Of a DNA stretch of 64,000 bases, positions 1-12,600 are shown piece after piece (within the stretch, counting starts at the first letter, position 1; each line of letters starts with the position of its first letter). Source of the DNA: Nemania diffusa. Taxonomy: Eukaryota > Ascomycota > Sordariomycetes > Xylariales > Xylariaceae. The notes below the pieces were generated by a model that saw only the letters and a program-made list of their open reading frames with translations, made no database searches and had not been told where the DNA came from. The DNA lies in NCBI GenBank assembly GCA_038501195.1, contig JBBPUQ010000001.1, forward strand, positions 5,394,001-5,458,000, given 5' to 3'. Made by a program: the position numbers and the translations under genes.

Positions 1-907
1 AGATCTATCGGGTGAGATCTACGGGGTGCCCCATCTCTAGGGTAGGTTCGTAGTGTTCAGGGATTTACTATTACTCATCGTAGCTGATAAGACGCCCTTG
101 ACAAGCCTAACCCACGGAACGTTTATAGATATAGCAAGTCGAATAAGGGCACATCGCGGGTTTCGCGTAAGCATTTAGCGTGCTGTATTTTCTTTTGTGT
201 TACTTTTCGTTGCCATCAAGCACTATCTAAATATTCGTGTTAGTCGCTGCTGGTGTCCTTTTGCACTAGGGCGGTTAGATCCGCGATTGGACGACCGATT
301 ACTAGATGGGAGGTCTATCTGCGCATAAGCACGAGCTCTACTTACACTCCTAACTTCGAGTTCTCGGGTTGGCAGTAGAAGGTGTTCTTTAACACTTTTA
401 AGAATGTGAATGCCTATCATAACATGCCCAACAATGTATAGATGTAGCTTTTGAGAGAAATCCAACCCCGAGCCCGGCGCGACGAAGACGAATACGTGTT
501 AATAGGTGAAATCTTCCATCTTAACGCCGACAGCTTTACCAAAAGACAACCGACTAAACCCAAATAATAATTTAACCCTTTTCTTCTTTTCAATTATTTA
601 CAAGTTTAGAAAGTGTGTTTTAACTTTCTTCTGAGGCTGATAAGAGATTCTGCAGTGCGTTTATACTATTATCATGATAGGTTAGCCGTTTCTGGTATTG
701 CTGATTTCGGCGTTAGTATCGTGGAAGTTGCAGGGTATAGGCCAGGCATCAAAATAGATAGGGTAGTTGACTGGTGTAAACAAAAAAAAAAAAAAGATTG
801 GCAACAGGCAACAGGCAACAGGATTGAATATCAAGAAAGCATGTCTCTTGACCGCTGATTGATGGGAATCGGTACTCTATGCATCTCTTCTCTTTGCTCG
901 TTACCCG
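1..907. other. 5' intergenic sequence, no supported gene
   Basis: No gene is recognisable. Short open frames on both strands show no known motif. There is a run of A (781-795) followed by a small tandem repeat, about three units of a 7-mer around CAACAGG (801-822). The stretch just before 908 is presumably the promoter and leader of the ABC transporter, but no TATA box or binding site stands out. Confidence 0.5.
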
Positions 908-3900
908 ATGGACTGCACATTTGGTGCCGAGCAGTCGTTTGGGCCTGCGGTCGCGCAGTGTCGCCGGACGTTTGACTTCACGCTCTTCTTCGAAGAACTC
1001 ATCTTCAAACTCCTCCCTTCGGTTCTATTCATTGTTACCGCCGCTGCCCGTATTGCCGTGCTTGTGAAGAGTTCCCCGAGGGTTCGCTTCGGCGTGTTGT
1101 ACTTTGCCAAGATCGTAAGTAAGAATCCCAGACGGGATCGCGTATCTTGATAGGCGCTAGTCCATAGTAAACAATCGACGATTTCGCTCACGCGTCATAG
1201 GCCGTAATCGGGGTCTTCGCTGCTCTGGAATTAGCCCTGTTGATACTCGTGAGCGTGGGTTCCAGAGGCCGCACGTCTATCACCGTCGCTACCGCGGCGT
1301 TGTGCTTGGTTGCGTCTGCGGCGCTGCTTGCGCTGTCGCATGTCGAGCACACGCGCTCTGCTGGATCGTCTGACATCCTGGGGCTTTACCTTCTCGTCAC
1401 GCCCCTGCTGCGAGCCGCCGTAGTGCGCACGTACTGGCACCTCTATGGGTACCATGTTATTGCCTACCTCAGCTTGACCTCGCTGCTTGTCCAGCTTGGT
1501 ATCCTAGCGCTTGAGAGCTGCAGCAAGCGCCGATGGCTTGCTGATGCAAGTTGCGGGAGCACGCCCGAAGAGTGCGCGAGCTTCCTCAGCCGGAGTCTCG
1601 TTGCCTGGATCAACCCCTTGTTCCTCAAAGGGTATCGCCGACCATTAACGGATTCCGATCTCCGCATCATAGACAGTAGCTTAAGTGCCGCAGAGTTCGA
1701 GCCGAGATTCGACCGGCTATTGGCAACTCAGGAATGTATGCAGCTAAAGATCGGTGTTCTGATTTGTGTGAACTCGAAAAAAGGGTTGATATATATATAC
1801 TGATGCACTCGCAGTTGGACGCTATGGCCTGATCAGACTGACTTTCCAGTCTCTGGGAGCTTACGCTTTGACTCCCGTGCTTCCTAGACTCGGCTTAAGC
1901 GCCTTCACCTTTGCACAGCCATTCCTGGCATCTTCGCTCATTGCATTCCTCGACGAGAACCGAAATCTATCTGAGAATGACGGGTATGGGCTGATCGGAG
2001 CGTCTTTTCTCGTGTATACCGGCATCGCAGTAAGTCAGTCAGACTAATGGCCTGCGAGACTCATCGTTAACGTGTCTCAAGATCTGTACGGGATGGTATT
2101 ACTACATGACCAACAAGACGACGGCTAAGGTCAGAGGTGGGTTGATCACGGCGCTCAGCCACAAGATGCTCAAGATCAAACAAGAGAAAGGTATCGAATC
2201 GAAGATTCTTACCCTGATGATTAGCGACGTACAGCGGATTACTGTTGCTATTAGGTTCGCACAAGAGCTTTGGATCGCGCCAATTGAGACAGCCATCGGC
2301 ACGTGGCTCCTATGGCGGCAACTAGGGCCTTCAAGCTTAACAGCCCTCGCCATCGTGTTAGGTGAGTATACGCCGCATTCATTATACATCTAGCATGGTT
2401 GACGTGTTCAATGCATAGTCTGCACTGTGGCTTCTGTCTTCATCGGGAAGCGCTCGGCAGTCCAGCAGAGAGTCTGGCTGGCGGCTACTGAGAGACGGAT
2501 TCAGGCAACGAAACACATGCTCTCATCGTTGAAGGCCATCAAGATGACGGGTGCTGATGGGAAAGCTGCCGCCGCTATCCAGAAATGCCGAAACCTTGAG
2601 TTCGAGGCGTCTAAGACATTCCGTAGGCTGCTTGTTAGCGGCCTATTTTCATGTGAGCACATTAGACGAGGCGTAGATGTCCTTATGGTCGGCTATATCT
2701 AGGTAAACTAACTTGCCACACAGCGTTTGCAACATTGACATTGGCACCAGTGGTGGTCTTTGGTGTCTATATAGGGGCTACGGCCTCGCAGCACCAGGAT
2801 CTGGACTCAAGTAGACTCTTCAGCTCGCTCATACTCATAAACCTCGTTGCGAACCCCCTAGTTATTGTACTGCAGACATTTCCTCAGATTGGAGCTGCGC
2901 TTGGGTGTTGCGCTCGCATCCAAGAATTTCTACAGAGCGAGGAATTACGCGACTCTAGAGAGCACACGCACCGTCCATCCAACCGCGGCGACCACATGAC
3001 GCAGCCCGATTCTAAGACGAGTGAAGCGAAGAAGAAAGACGACGCCGACTCACTGCTTGGGGATCCCATTATTAAGATCACTAACGGCTGTCTTGGTTGG
3101 GATAGTAAGGTACTTATCAAGGACATCAATCTTAGCGTTAATAAAGGCGAGCATATCGTCATTACCGGAGCTGTTGGTAGTGGGAAATCCCTCTTGCTAC
3201 AGGCAATCCTCGGCGAGACGCAGGCGATCTCGGGGAGGATTAGCGTAGGAGATGATCGTATCTCATACTGCAGCCAGACACCGTGGCTGGAGAACATGAC
3301 TCCCCGTGAAAACGCCACCAGAGGATCCCTTGATGATGAAGTTTGGCGAGACAGAGTCATTGATGCATGTGCCCTCCGAGAGTTTTTTGACACGAAAGAT
3401 TCAGGGGAGACGATTGGTAGCAGTGGCTCGAAAATCAGCGGCGGCGAAAGACAACGTCTAGTGAGTTAAGCTCAGTCAAACCAAGAACAAGAGATGCGAA
3501 GCGAGGCGAGACGAGAACTAACGTATTAAACAACAGGCGTTAGCTCGAGCTGTTGCTCTTCGGCCATCTCTGATATTGCTAGACGATGTGCTTAGTGCCG
3601 TTGATCGGACTACCAAGAAACACATTCTCGAGAACCTCTTTGGGGTCAATGGCCTCCTTACGGAGCAACACACTGCGGTTATCCATGTTACTCAAGACTG
3701 TACTTCTCTTCACCTTTCCTGGACGCGTAGAGCGCACGTACTAACAGAATACATGTAGTTCAATCTGCTCAATTCGCCGATGCTGTCCTCCAGATCGAAA
3801 ACAATAACTTGGTCCCATACACATTTCCAGACTCCCCTGACTACCCAGAGGACCAGAAGCTGGACACTGCCGTGGCCCAAAGATCCGAAGTTCGTAGTGG

Positions 3901-5949
3901 CAGCCCAAGTCCACCGGACAAGACTGAAAAGAAGGGCAAGGCTGCCCAGAAATTGATGATCACAGATCGGCAGGTCTATCGTACATATTTCGGTTCCATC
4001 GGGCGGACTCACTTGGCCATATTCATCGCATGTGGCGTAGCCTTTGCTTTTACCCTCCGTTTTCCAGGTTCGTCATCTCGTGAAATAGAGCTGTAGTTTC
4101 ATAATTGGGTATTTTATTTTATTTTATTTTATTCTTTTGTTAACCCCCTTTGTCAATAGGCGTCTGGGTCCAATGGTGGTCCGCGGACGAAGCTCGTCCA
4201 TCACGAGAACACTCGACGGGCTACTGGATAGGGCTCTTCGCCTTCCTGAGCGCGCTGCCGCTCGTGACCATTGCTCTCTGGGCTGGGTACATCCCCCTCT
4301 CCTATTCATAATCTAACCTACCCTCGTCTAACGCTCGTTGTAATTCCAGCCACCTAGTCCTAACCATCATCCCAAAGTCCGGCGTGGACCTGCACAACAA
4401 ACTCCTCGCGGCCGTCATCAACGCGCCCTTCGTGCTCATCAGCCGGATCGACACGGGCGACCTCATCAACCGCTTCAACCAGGACATCCTCCTCGTCGAC
4501 ATCCGGCTGCCCCTGGACCTGCTGAACACCGTCTCGGCGCTCCTCGACGTCGTCGCGCAGACGGTGCTCGTCGCGCTCGCCGCCGTGTACGTCCTCGCGG
4601 CCCTCCCCGCCGTCTTCGCCGCCCTCTTCGCCCTCCAGCACGTCTACCTGCGCACCTCCAAGCAGCTCCGCCTGCTCGACCTGCAGTCCAAGGCCGGGCT
4701 GCAGGCCAGGGCCGCCGAGGCCTGCGCGGGCATCGCGACCGTGCGCGCGCACGGGTGGCAGCCCGCCGTGCGCGCGGCGCTGCGGGCGTGCTTCGACCGC
4801 TCGCAGGAGCCAGACTACCTCCTCCTCGTCGCGCAGACCTGGCTGCGGCTCGTGCTGGCCCTCCTCGTCGCCGGCCTGTCCGTTGTCGTGGTAGGCGTCG
4901 CCGTCGCCACGAGGCACCGCGCGAGTGGCCTCGGCGGGGTGGGCGTGGGCGTCGCCTTCCTGAACCTCGTCACGCTCGGCACGGTGCTCACGAACCTCAT
5001 CAGCTCGTGGACGTCCCTCGAGACGTCCCTCGGCGCCATCGCGCGCATCGACGCCTTCGCGCGGGACACCCCCGCCGAGCCTGACGTCCCCTCCCCCGTC
5101 GCCGTCTCCGCGCGCTGGCCCGAGCGCGGCGAGCTCGAGATCGACGGCCTATACGCGAGCTACGATCATGATGCTGTCGCGAACGGGTTGGGAGGAGGAG
5201 ACGATAGCGATGGCGTCCCGTGGGGTCTGCAAGACGTCTCCCTGCGCATCCGCGCCGGCGAGAAGGTCGCCGTCTGCGGGCGCAGCGGCGCGGGCAAGTC
5301 GACGCTGTTCCTCGCCCTGCTCGCCCTCGTCGCCCGCCCGCGCGGCCGCATCCTGCTCGACGGCGTCGACGTCGCGCGCGTGCCGCGGCCGCTGCTGCGG
5401 GCGCGGCTGCACGTCGTCTCGCAGGACACCTTCGCGCACCAGGGGGGCGAGAGCGTGCGCGACGCGCTGGATCCCGAGGGCGCGTTCTCCGACGACGCCG
5501 TCGAGAGCGTGCTGCGCGAGTGCGGCCTCTTAGACACCGTCGTCGCCGCCGCCGGGGGCCTCGCGGGCGCGTTGAGCGGTGCGAACTTCTCCGCGGGCGA
5601 GGCGCAGCTGTTCGTGCTGGCGCGGACTATCCTCCAGGCTGGGGGGCAGGCGGGGGGCGTGGTGTTGCTTGACGAGGCGACGAGCAGGTAAGGGGAATCT
5701 CGCTGAAGCGGTGATGGTCGTGGCTAACAGGTTTCTAGCATTGATGTTGCGACGGAGAGGAAGATAATGGCGCTGATAGGAGAGAAGTTGCAAGGTAAGA
5801 CTATCATATCGGTGCTTCATCGTCTCGAAACAGCGCTACAGTATGATCGTATTGTCGTACTTGAGAATGGCAGGGTAGCACATTTCGGGACGCCGGCTGA
5901 GGTTCTGAAGGACTCGGAACTCTTTTCGACAATGAGGAAACTCGATTGA
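908..5949 (+). CDS. ABCC-type (MRP-like) ABC multidrug transporter
   Basis: Eleven exons: 908-1114, 1201-1753, 1815-2029, 2082-2361, 2419-2652, 2724-3460, 3537-3699, 3759-4067, 4160-4286, 4350-5687, 5739-5949. The product is 1457 aa and every intron is GT-AG with matching phase. It is a full-length ABC exporter of the plasma or vacuolar membrane, expected to use ATP to move drugs, conjugates or metabolites. An N-terminal TMD0-like hydrophobic region is followed by TMD1, NBD1, TMD2 and NBD2. NBD1 has Walker A GAVGSGKS (645-652), signature SGGERQRL (735-742) and Walker B LILLDD (754-759). NBD2 has Walker A GRSGAGKST (1252-1260) and Walker B ending D1383-E1384. Oddities: the NBD1 switch residue is Gln795 where His is usual; the NBD2 signature reads FSAGE (1355-1359); exon 10 is far more GC-rich than the other exons. 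The substrate cannot be inferred. The family is certain; the exon 2/3 junction is the least certain. Confidence 0.93.
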
Positions 5950-6962
5950 AACTACTATCTACACATTCTATCCTTATAGATTTGATCGAGTATAGCCGCC
6001 GAATGAAAGCAGGCTCTGTTAATTCTCATATTGATACCTAAACACATAAGCTTGTGATTAGCCATTTACTTATGTAGAGATAGCTGTAGCATTTGCATTG
6101 AATAACTCTAGTGATAACCTGCTCTGCGCTAGGAATATTACGATTGCCTTCATAGGTTGCCTTCATACGTGTAGAGGTGGTGGATGCGTTCCGGTGTTGT
6201 CCGGAATCAACTTCTGTCCGGACAATGGTCATACGTTATTGTATCACTCTAGTTCATCACCAGATTCGCGTGACACTCTCTCCATGACGGTAATAAACCT
6301 ACCGTGTAGAACGCGTCCGCCGTCTAAGCGTCCTTCTGAACAGCAGACACTGGAAGAACAGGTGTCGACGTAACAAATAATCGAATACATCTTACATCTA
6401 CACCCCGGAGCATCTCTATATGCAAGTCCCTTAGATCCTTTTAGGGTTCTATTTCGAACCTTTCTCCGCTCTGACCACCGTCATCGCGTGGAACTTTTGA
6501 CTAACGTCAAATTTGCACGATGATCGACTGTTATGAGCGCTGACGTGCGGCTACGGACTAGTTCAGTCAGCGTGCACAGGCTTGGCCGCGTCAGCCTCTC
6601 AACCCACCCGCCATATTGACAGTTTCCAGAGAAGGTTAGCTAGATACTTTCTCGTGTAGCGCAATGGAATAGCGCATTGTGGAAATGAATGTGTCTTTAA
6701 TCGGTTGATATGTCTGTTCCAACCATCACATCAACGTAAGCGTGCCATATTTATCGCATGTGTCTTGGCAACCGGTCCCGAGTGCTGCGTCGTAAATGTT
6801 GCCCAACAGCCGAACCTTTCTTTAAAAAGTACAGTAGTTAGAAAAAAATTAGGATTGTGAAACACTGAGGCTGATGTGGACAGTCGTAATTACCATGTGC
6901 CGCCTTGTGGCTGCATGCTTGATTAGGTGATCTAAGCAACTCCCCATACGACACGTTTCCTT
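5950..6962. other. Intergenic, convergent 3' flanks
   Basis: This lies between the 3' ends of the ABC transporter (+) and APC2 (-). It should hold both 3' UTRs. I see no coding region, RNA gene or repeat. Confidence 0.6.
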
Positions 6963-9629
6963 TCATTTCTTGATAAGCTTATATTTGCCCCCAACTAGCT
7001 CCAGCTCGCCTTCGCCAAGCTTCTCAGCCAGAAATTCCTGTAGTTCTTCGTTACTCCACGGGAAGCCATCGGGAATGAGCATTTTCATCATCATGGCAAT
7101 GTTATTAAGGGGCATAGCAGGGCTGGAGTTGGTCAGCATGCCCACGATGAATTGCCAATACACCGTACGCTTCTCCTTGTCCCTCTCGCTCATGCCAGGC
7201 TTAGCTTTACGAGAGCTCATGTGAATAATATCCGCCGTAGTGGCTGACGTAGACGGTGCGGCCATGCTGGACCGTCCTGCTGACGTTGACTCGATTGCAT
7301 CCGCAAGTCGCTCAATGACAACGTAGCGGCCGTCACTTTGTTTACGTAACACTTGTTTGTTCTCCCATACCTGGAGTGCGGCCGTAAGAAGATCTTCATC
7401 GATTTGCAATTTCATCCACAACTCTTCGAATGTCCAGCTGGACCCATTCTCCTCGCTGAATGCATTGATGACAGCTGCTTCATAGGTGCGGACCTCTTCG
7501 ACAACGGTTCGATCCTCTAATTCCAGTTCTACAGTAGCCTGACCAAGATGGTTGAGCCACTTGAGCTTACGAGTCGGTTTAAGGTGCTCAAAGATAGAAG
7601 CGTACGTCTTCTGCATTGCGGCCACCGAGGAGGGTAGGTCAAAATCCTCTTCACCTATTTCTGGCCAATACAGCCGGGAGAGAATCTTCGCGTGAATGTT
7701 CCACATTCGTGATATTTGAGCAGGTTGGCTGAGAACGCCGCGATTGATGATGCCATCGAGCCTTCGTGAGTCTTGGATGTCTTTAATCATTACATCGCAA
7801 GCCTGTAGTGACGACTCACCGAATCGCTTCTTTAAAAGATCAAGTACGCCTATTTCTTGATCAAAAGAAGTTTGTTCGGATAGTAGCCGCTCACCAATGA
7901 TGTTTTGGAACTCCTTGATAAATACTTCGGGAGAGCCCAGGGCACTAATTAGAGTCCCGATGACGTCCTCTGATTTGCGTCGTTTATAGTTAGAACCTGC
8001 ATCCACTGGTGGCGGAACCCAGGTCAGGTCATCCCATTCCTCGTCCTGGCGGTCGGACCGATACTGGTCCGGGTCATAAAGTAATTCTACAAGCTCGACC
8101 AGTTTTGTTTTCCGGAGTTCCGAGTCTACTTCCTTCGGCGTGGACAACAAACCAGAGACAATTATACGCACTGTATCCTCACGTGTGCAAAGGTAGAGCT
8201 GTAAAGAATAAGCTACACGATCGAGCAAAACGCGGGAGTGGTCCAGCTTGTGGAATGTCCGGATCATGGCAATATAAGTACGGAGGATCTCCAAGGTTGA
8301 GCGCCCTGGATGAAGTAGACGGCTTTGCAAGGCCGCAGAGAACGCGTCGGTAAGTTGTAGTCTCCGTTGAGGGGTAGTAACGGCGAAGCGGAGATCCTCG
8401 ATCCCACCATCGCTTTTTGGCCAGCTAATTACTATGTCGAACAACTCATTGATACGAAGTGTGGCAAGCCTGCCGACAGCGGTCTCCTTCCACTTCCCTA
8501 CATCGGTCCAAGAGACTTCTACACCACCGAGCCTGTTGGTAACTTCTACGGCCAGGCGAGCATAGTGGTTCTCAATCCAGTCCGAAAGTTGTAGTATACA
8601 TCGAGGTTGGGCGGCCTGATGTTGGCTAGTAAGCGAATCCAGCATGGTCACGTCTTCGTCTGTTGCACCCCAGTCCCCAGTAAAGGACTCTTGCACGTAC
8701 ATGATCATCATCCCGTCTAGGAGCTCAGCGAACAAGATCTGGAATCGCTCGCCGGCTAGTCCAACTTTGCAAAGCGAGTCGACCAATTGCATCAGCTCGT
8801 CTCTTGCATGATCCACTTCGGTTGGAGCGTGCCTGGGCTTCTTACCATCCGAGACCGTAGAGGCTGTAGAGTGTATCCCTAGGACTGTCTTCATCATGTG
8901 GCCTAGAGCCATCCGTAGCGCAGTTACTAGGGCACTGGACATCGAGTTCCCAACAATGGCGTACAAGTCTCGGTGGAATGTTTGAAGCACTAGGTCTGCT
9001 TGCTCTGGTTGCATGGGCCGCATAATTAGCGATAAGCCATACAGGTACTGCCGATGCGCTGCTTCTAGGGTTCTGACGCTGCCTAGAAGAACTTGCGTCT
9101 GATCTGCATGGCCATCGCATATAGCTAATAGGGGAAGTACATGGCTGACAAAATGTTGCCGCACCTGCTGCGTATGCCAAGCCAAAATATCTTCGGTATG
9201 CTTAGCCAGGGGCAGGCGGGCGGCAGGATCCAAGACGTCAAGTAAGGCGTGCTCGAATACGCTGCCTTCTAGATCCTGGGAGTTTGGAGGTGACCCAAAT
9301 GAGTCTTCTGCTGAGACTGAAGGCGGCAACGCGATCTGCGCCGTGACTGTGTGCCAGGCCCTGTCGAAGCGGGTCTGGTGGGAAGCCTGGGTATTTTGCG
9401 GCGAGGGCGACCAGGAGGCCAGAGGCGGTAATTCGCCAGCGCCAGGGTTCGCCCACTTACGCGGCGTTAGGGACTGCTGTGCCGGAGGACCTCCAAAGGG
9501 CTGGCCCTGGCCAGTGAAGCGGGCCGATGGCGTTGATTGGGGTGTTGGCTGCGAGAAGCTATCGGCTGGGAAGACGGACTGAACTGCACGTCGCTTTCGT
9601 GCGTTCCATTTCGTGTCCACCGTTGCCAT
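6963..9629 (-). CDS. APC2: Anaphase-promoting complex subunit 2 (cullin-like)
   Basis: A single uninterrupted frame of 888 aa. The open frame extends slightly 5' to a TTG, but the first ATG is at 9629 (MATVDTKWN). APC2 is the cullin scaffold of the nuclear APC/C ubiquitin ligase; it binds the RING subunit APC11 and drives cyclin and securin destruction. Recognition rests on the cullin-homology block around residues 525-580, with the APC2-typical sequence EWDDLTWVPPPVDAG followed by a lysine-rich stretch and ERLL. The end (about 815-888) is a winged-helix cullin C-terminal domain finishing in GGKYKLIKK. The N-terminal 100 residues are rich in Pro, Ser and Gln and probably disordered. Length fits fungal APC2. 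It is convergent with the ABC transporter. The upstream flank has GAGT and GT microsatellites. Confidence 0.93.
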   Translation of the reverse strand: MATVDTKWNARKRRAVQSVFPADSFSQPTPQSTPSARFTGQGQPFGGPPAQQSLTPRKWANPGAGELPPLASWSPSPQNTQASHQTRFDRAWHTVTAQIALPPSVSAEDSFGSPPNSQDLEGSVFEHALLDVLDPAARLPLAKHTEDILAWHTQQVRQHFVSHVLPLLAICDGHADQTQVLLGSVRTLEAAHRQYLYGLSLIMRPMQPEQADLVLQTFHRDLYAIVGNSMSSALVTALRMALGHMMKTVLGIHSTASTVSDGKKPRHAPTEVDHARDELMQLVDSLCKVGLAGERFQILFAELLDGMMIMYVQESFTGDWGATDEDVTMLDSLTSQHQAAQPRCILQLSDWIENHYARLAVEVTNRLGGVEVSWTDVGKWKETAVGRLATLRINELFDIVISWPKSDGGIEDLRFAVTTPQRRLQLTDAFSAALQSRLLHPGRSTLEILRTYIAMIRTFHKLDHSRVLLDRVAYSLQLYLCTREDTVRIIVSGLLSTPKEVDSELRKTKLVELVELLYDPDQYRSDRQDEEWDDLTWVPPPVDAGSNYKRRKSEDVIGTLISALGSPEVFIKEFQNIIGERLLSEQTSFDQEIGVLDLLKKRFGESSLQACDVMIKDIQDSRRLDGIINRGVLSQPAQISRMWNIHAKILSRLYWPEIGEEDFDLPSSVAAMQKTYASIFEHLKPTRKLKWLNHLGQATVELELEDRTVVEEVRTYEAAVINAFSEENGSSWTFEELWMKLQIDEDLLTAALQVWENKQVLRKQSDGRYVVIERLADAIESTSAGRSSMAAPSTSATTADIIHMSSRKAKPGMSERDKEKRTVYWQFIVGMLTNSSPAMPLNNIAMMMKMLIPDGFPWSNEELQEFLAEKLGEGELELVGGKYKLIKK

Positions 9630-12600
9630 CTTCCTCAACTACTGCTCCTGTTCCTCCGCTATACCTGAAGTGCCGTGCGCCCTGCGTCAGGTCTGTGATA
9701 GGGGGTGACACTTCGTCGCCTATGCCGTCTATACCTTACATGCGTGTTCTGTATATAGAGAGGCTAGTGGCGGGGTGAAAGGGCGAAAAGGGGGAGAGAT
9801 GGGGCGTCAACCATTTTCTCCTTGTGCCGTGTCATGCATGAAGTGGCGGTGATCCTCCCGTTTCCTGGACTCGAGCGCCTCGGCGGCAAATGACACAGCT
9901 TATCGTTGTGTTTATTTTGCAGTGGATGAGTGAGTGAGTGAGTAACCCCAGCCGAGCGGCGTCGACGTGTGAGTGAAGTGAGTAGTGAGTGGTGTGTGGT
10001 GTGTTGTGTATGTATGTGTGTGGGTGTGGACATGGAGCGCGTGATTGGACACAACGGACGCGATATGGCAAAATAGCCTGGTTTTTGGCTAATAGAGGGG
10101 TTGTGGCGCATTTTAGGTAGGCGGTGATGGCGCTAATGCGCGTCTATTAGCGCTCGTCTAGCCCGGCTTACCGGTATCGGGATAAGCGCGGTGGGCATCT
10201 CTAACAGCTGAAAACTGGGCTTCGCGTCTGGGGCGTTTATTATTAATCTCAGCTACAAACCCGGTGTGTTGTACTGCAGTATGCATACTTTGATTGGATA
10301 CCTAAAATGGTTTCCCATGTGCGCTAAATTCTATAGCAGGTAGGGTACCCTATCCAGGGTCCTAAGTATACATATTATGTTCACACCCGATGTAGCTTTA
10401 AACTAAGAGCATTAATTAGCCTAGCTAAGAGCTCACATTACATAAACGAACCCTGCAGTCATTAAGTAGCCTATGCACGTATAAGACCTGAACCTACTTT
10501 TAAGTTGGTATTAAGTAGAATCACTTAATCCTTGCCTTATTAGTGCTATAAGTAGGACTTTTCTCGGTCAGCCAAAGACCTCCCCGCAGTCATCTGGTCT
10601 TTCTCCGAGTACCAAGATACAGTAGGTAGCTGCCTACATAGGTACCTACTATATGCACACTATGATAATGTTTTGAATTATTACACGATTAGATAATAAT
10701 ATCAACCAGGGGATGATGACCATGCTGGCCAAGCAAGCCTGCATACTTACGTGTAGGTTTATTCCCGACCACTGCATCTTTACACCTCTCAACAAAAGTC
10801 TTAGGACTTCGATCAGTAATTCCTGCTCCAGCATGAGTGCTTGACATGATATATCAGACTATACGTACACTGCAGTGCAGCGTAAGAACTCGGAAGAAAC
10901 TGTCTTGTTACGCGGGGAGGTCTGCATCTCAAACTAGAAGAGAGCGCCTCAGGCGCACCAGCTTCCTATTTCGGATCCGACTGTACAACTACAACGTGGT
11001 CCCAAGGGGTGGTCTCTTTGGTCGCAGGCCAAGCGAGATCGTCGCTAGTGGGAACCGGACTCGCGTGGCATCATGACATGTGGCAGATCATCTAGTTTGG
11101 TGTGCTATCTCTAGAAACGAAGACATGGAGCTAGCAGCACCCTGGATCATGTCATCTCATCTCATCTTGTCTGCACCATGAAGAACTAGCATCTACGTAC
11201 ATATGCGTTAGCTTTTCGGGAGCATAATGGCACTCCAAGTATTATATTCCATGTCACCATTAAGATGCTCCAAGTCTTAATCTTAATGTTTCTGGAACAC
11301 GCCCCCAACCTATTTTCGGCGATAGGGGGCAACGTGATACACGCATCATCAATCAATCGCTTCAGGCCGGACAGCAGAGAAAAAATTTTCCCCGTGAGAT
11401 ACAAAGGCCGAAGAGGCCCAGTAGCCACTTGCAAGCGCCAGTGGCGCAACACCATGACTACAATATTGCAGAGTTAAACGACGCGTGTGCCGCATTGCAC
11501 TAGAAGTGTGAGACTTGTACTCCGATAGGGCTGACCAAACCTGAGCAAGCTGAGCTAACCTCCAAGGCCGCGTGCAGAGCCAGGCATTCACGATCACCCG
11601 CAGAGTAGTATCGATCGCTCGACGGAGCCCCTATTACTGAGCATTAAGCATTAGGGCCCAGATTCAACGACCCTTACGCCTGCTTCGCGTGCCTTGCCCG
11701 ACGTTGTATTCGTATGGGTAAAACAAACAGTGACCGTGCAATGAGCATCGCAACGTTTAGGCAGCCTGTGGTGGTCCTTTGTAAGTACTTTGGTTCAACG
11801 TCCTCATAGGCTAACTAACGACAAGGGAAAATTGCTGCATAGGTATGAGCCCCAGGCTCGAACCCCAGGGGGTATGGGGGACATATCACAACGTTGGTGG
11901 TACGACCTATTGATCTGCAGCTTCCTGCATAATTATTTATTCCGTTGCCGTTCTCCAACTGCAGTAGAAGCCTCCTCGTAGTAGTAAGCGCAGTTTGGCG
12001 ACAACCGGCGGGTATTTTGATTGCATTAGGTTTGAGAATGAGATCAATGTCACTGCCTAGCTACTGAACCGACTGTATTAATCTTGTGGATATTTACGTG
12101 CAGGAAAGGGGGAGAAAGCAACTCCTATTCGCCCAAGTCTTCGGTATCCTGACCCTTATTCTAGAACCAGGCACATATAATGATATCGTAGCGTTTCAGT
12201 AACGCGTGGCGTGAATAAGCACTTAATTTGAGAGTAGGAGCCGATTTGCCGGCTCGGAAGTCATGTCGAGCCTTAAAATGGACTGCGTTACAAAGCCTTC
12301 TCGATGACACCATTCATATATTGAAGTCTATTTGGTAGGTTCTTGGAGTCCGTCTTTGATGGAGGATAGGTATTCTGTAGTCTTGGTTTCGTCGGTGAGA
12401 AGTATTCGTCCCCGGATGAGCCGGTTATAACTTTCCCGCACTGACCGGGCACATCACCAAGGACTACCTAGGTGGGTAGTGCAGAAAGAACAGACGACAC
12501 ACCTAGTGTACTTAAAACTGATGGGCTAGCGGACTGGCGGGATGACAGGGTCCCTCTCTTCATGTTGTCGAGGGGCGTTCTAAAGCGACTTTGCTCAAAC

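Noticed and set aside
4360..5540. Several long frames opposite or overlapping ABC exon 10
   Set aside because: Shadow frames caused by the high GC of exon 10; the sense frame carries the NBD2 motifs.
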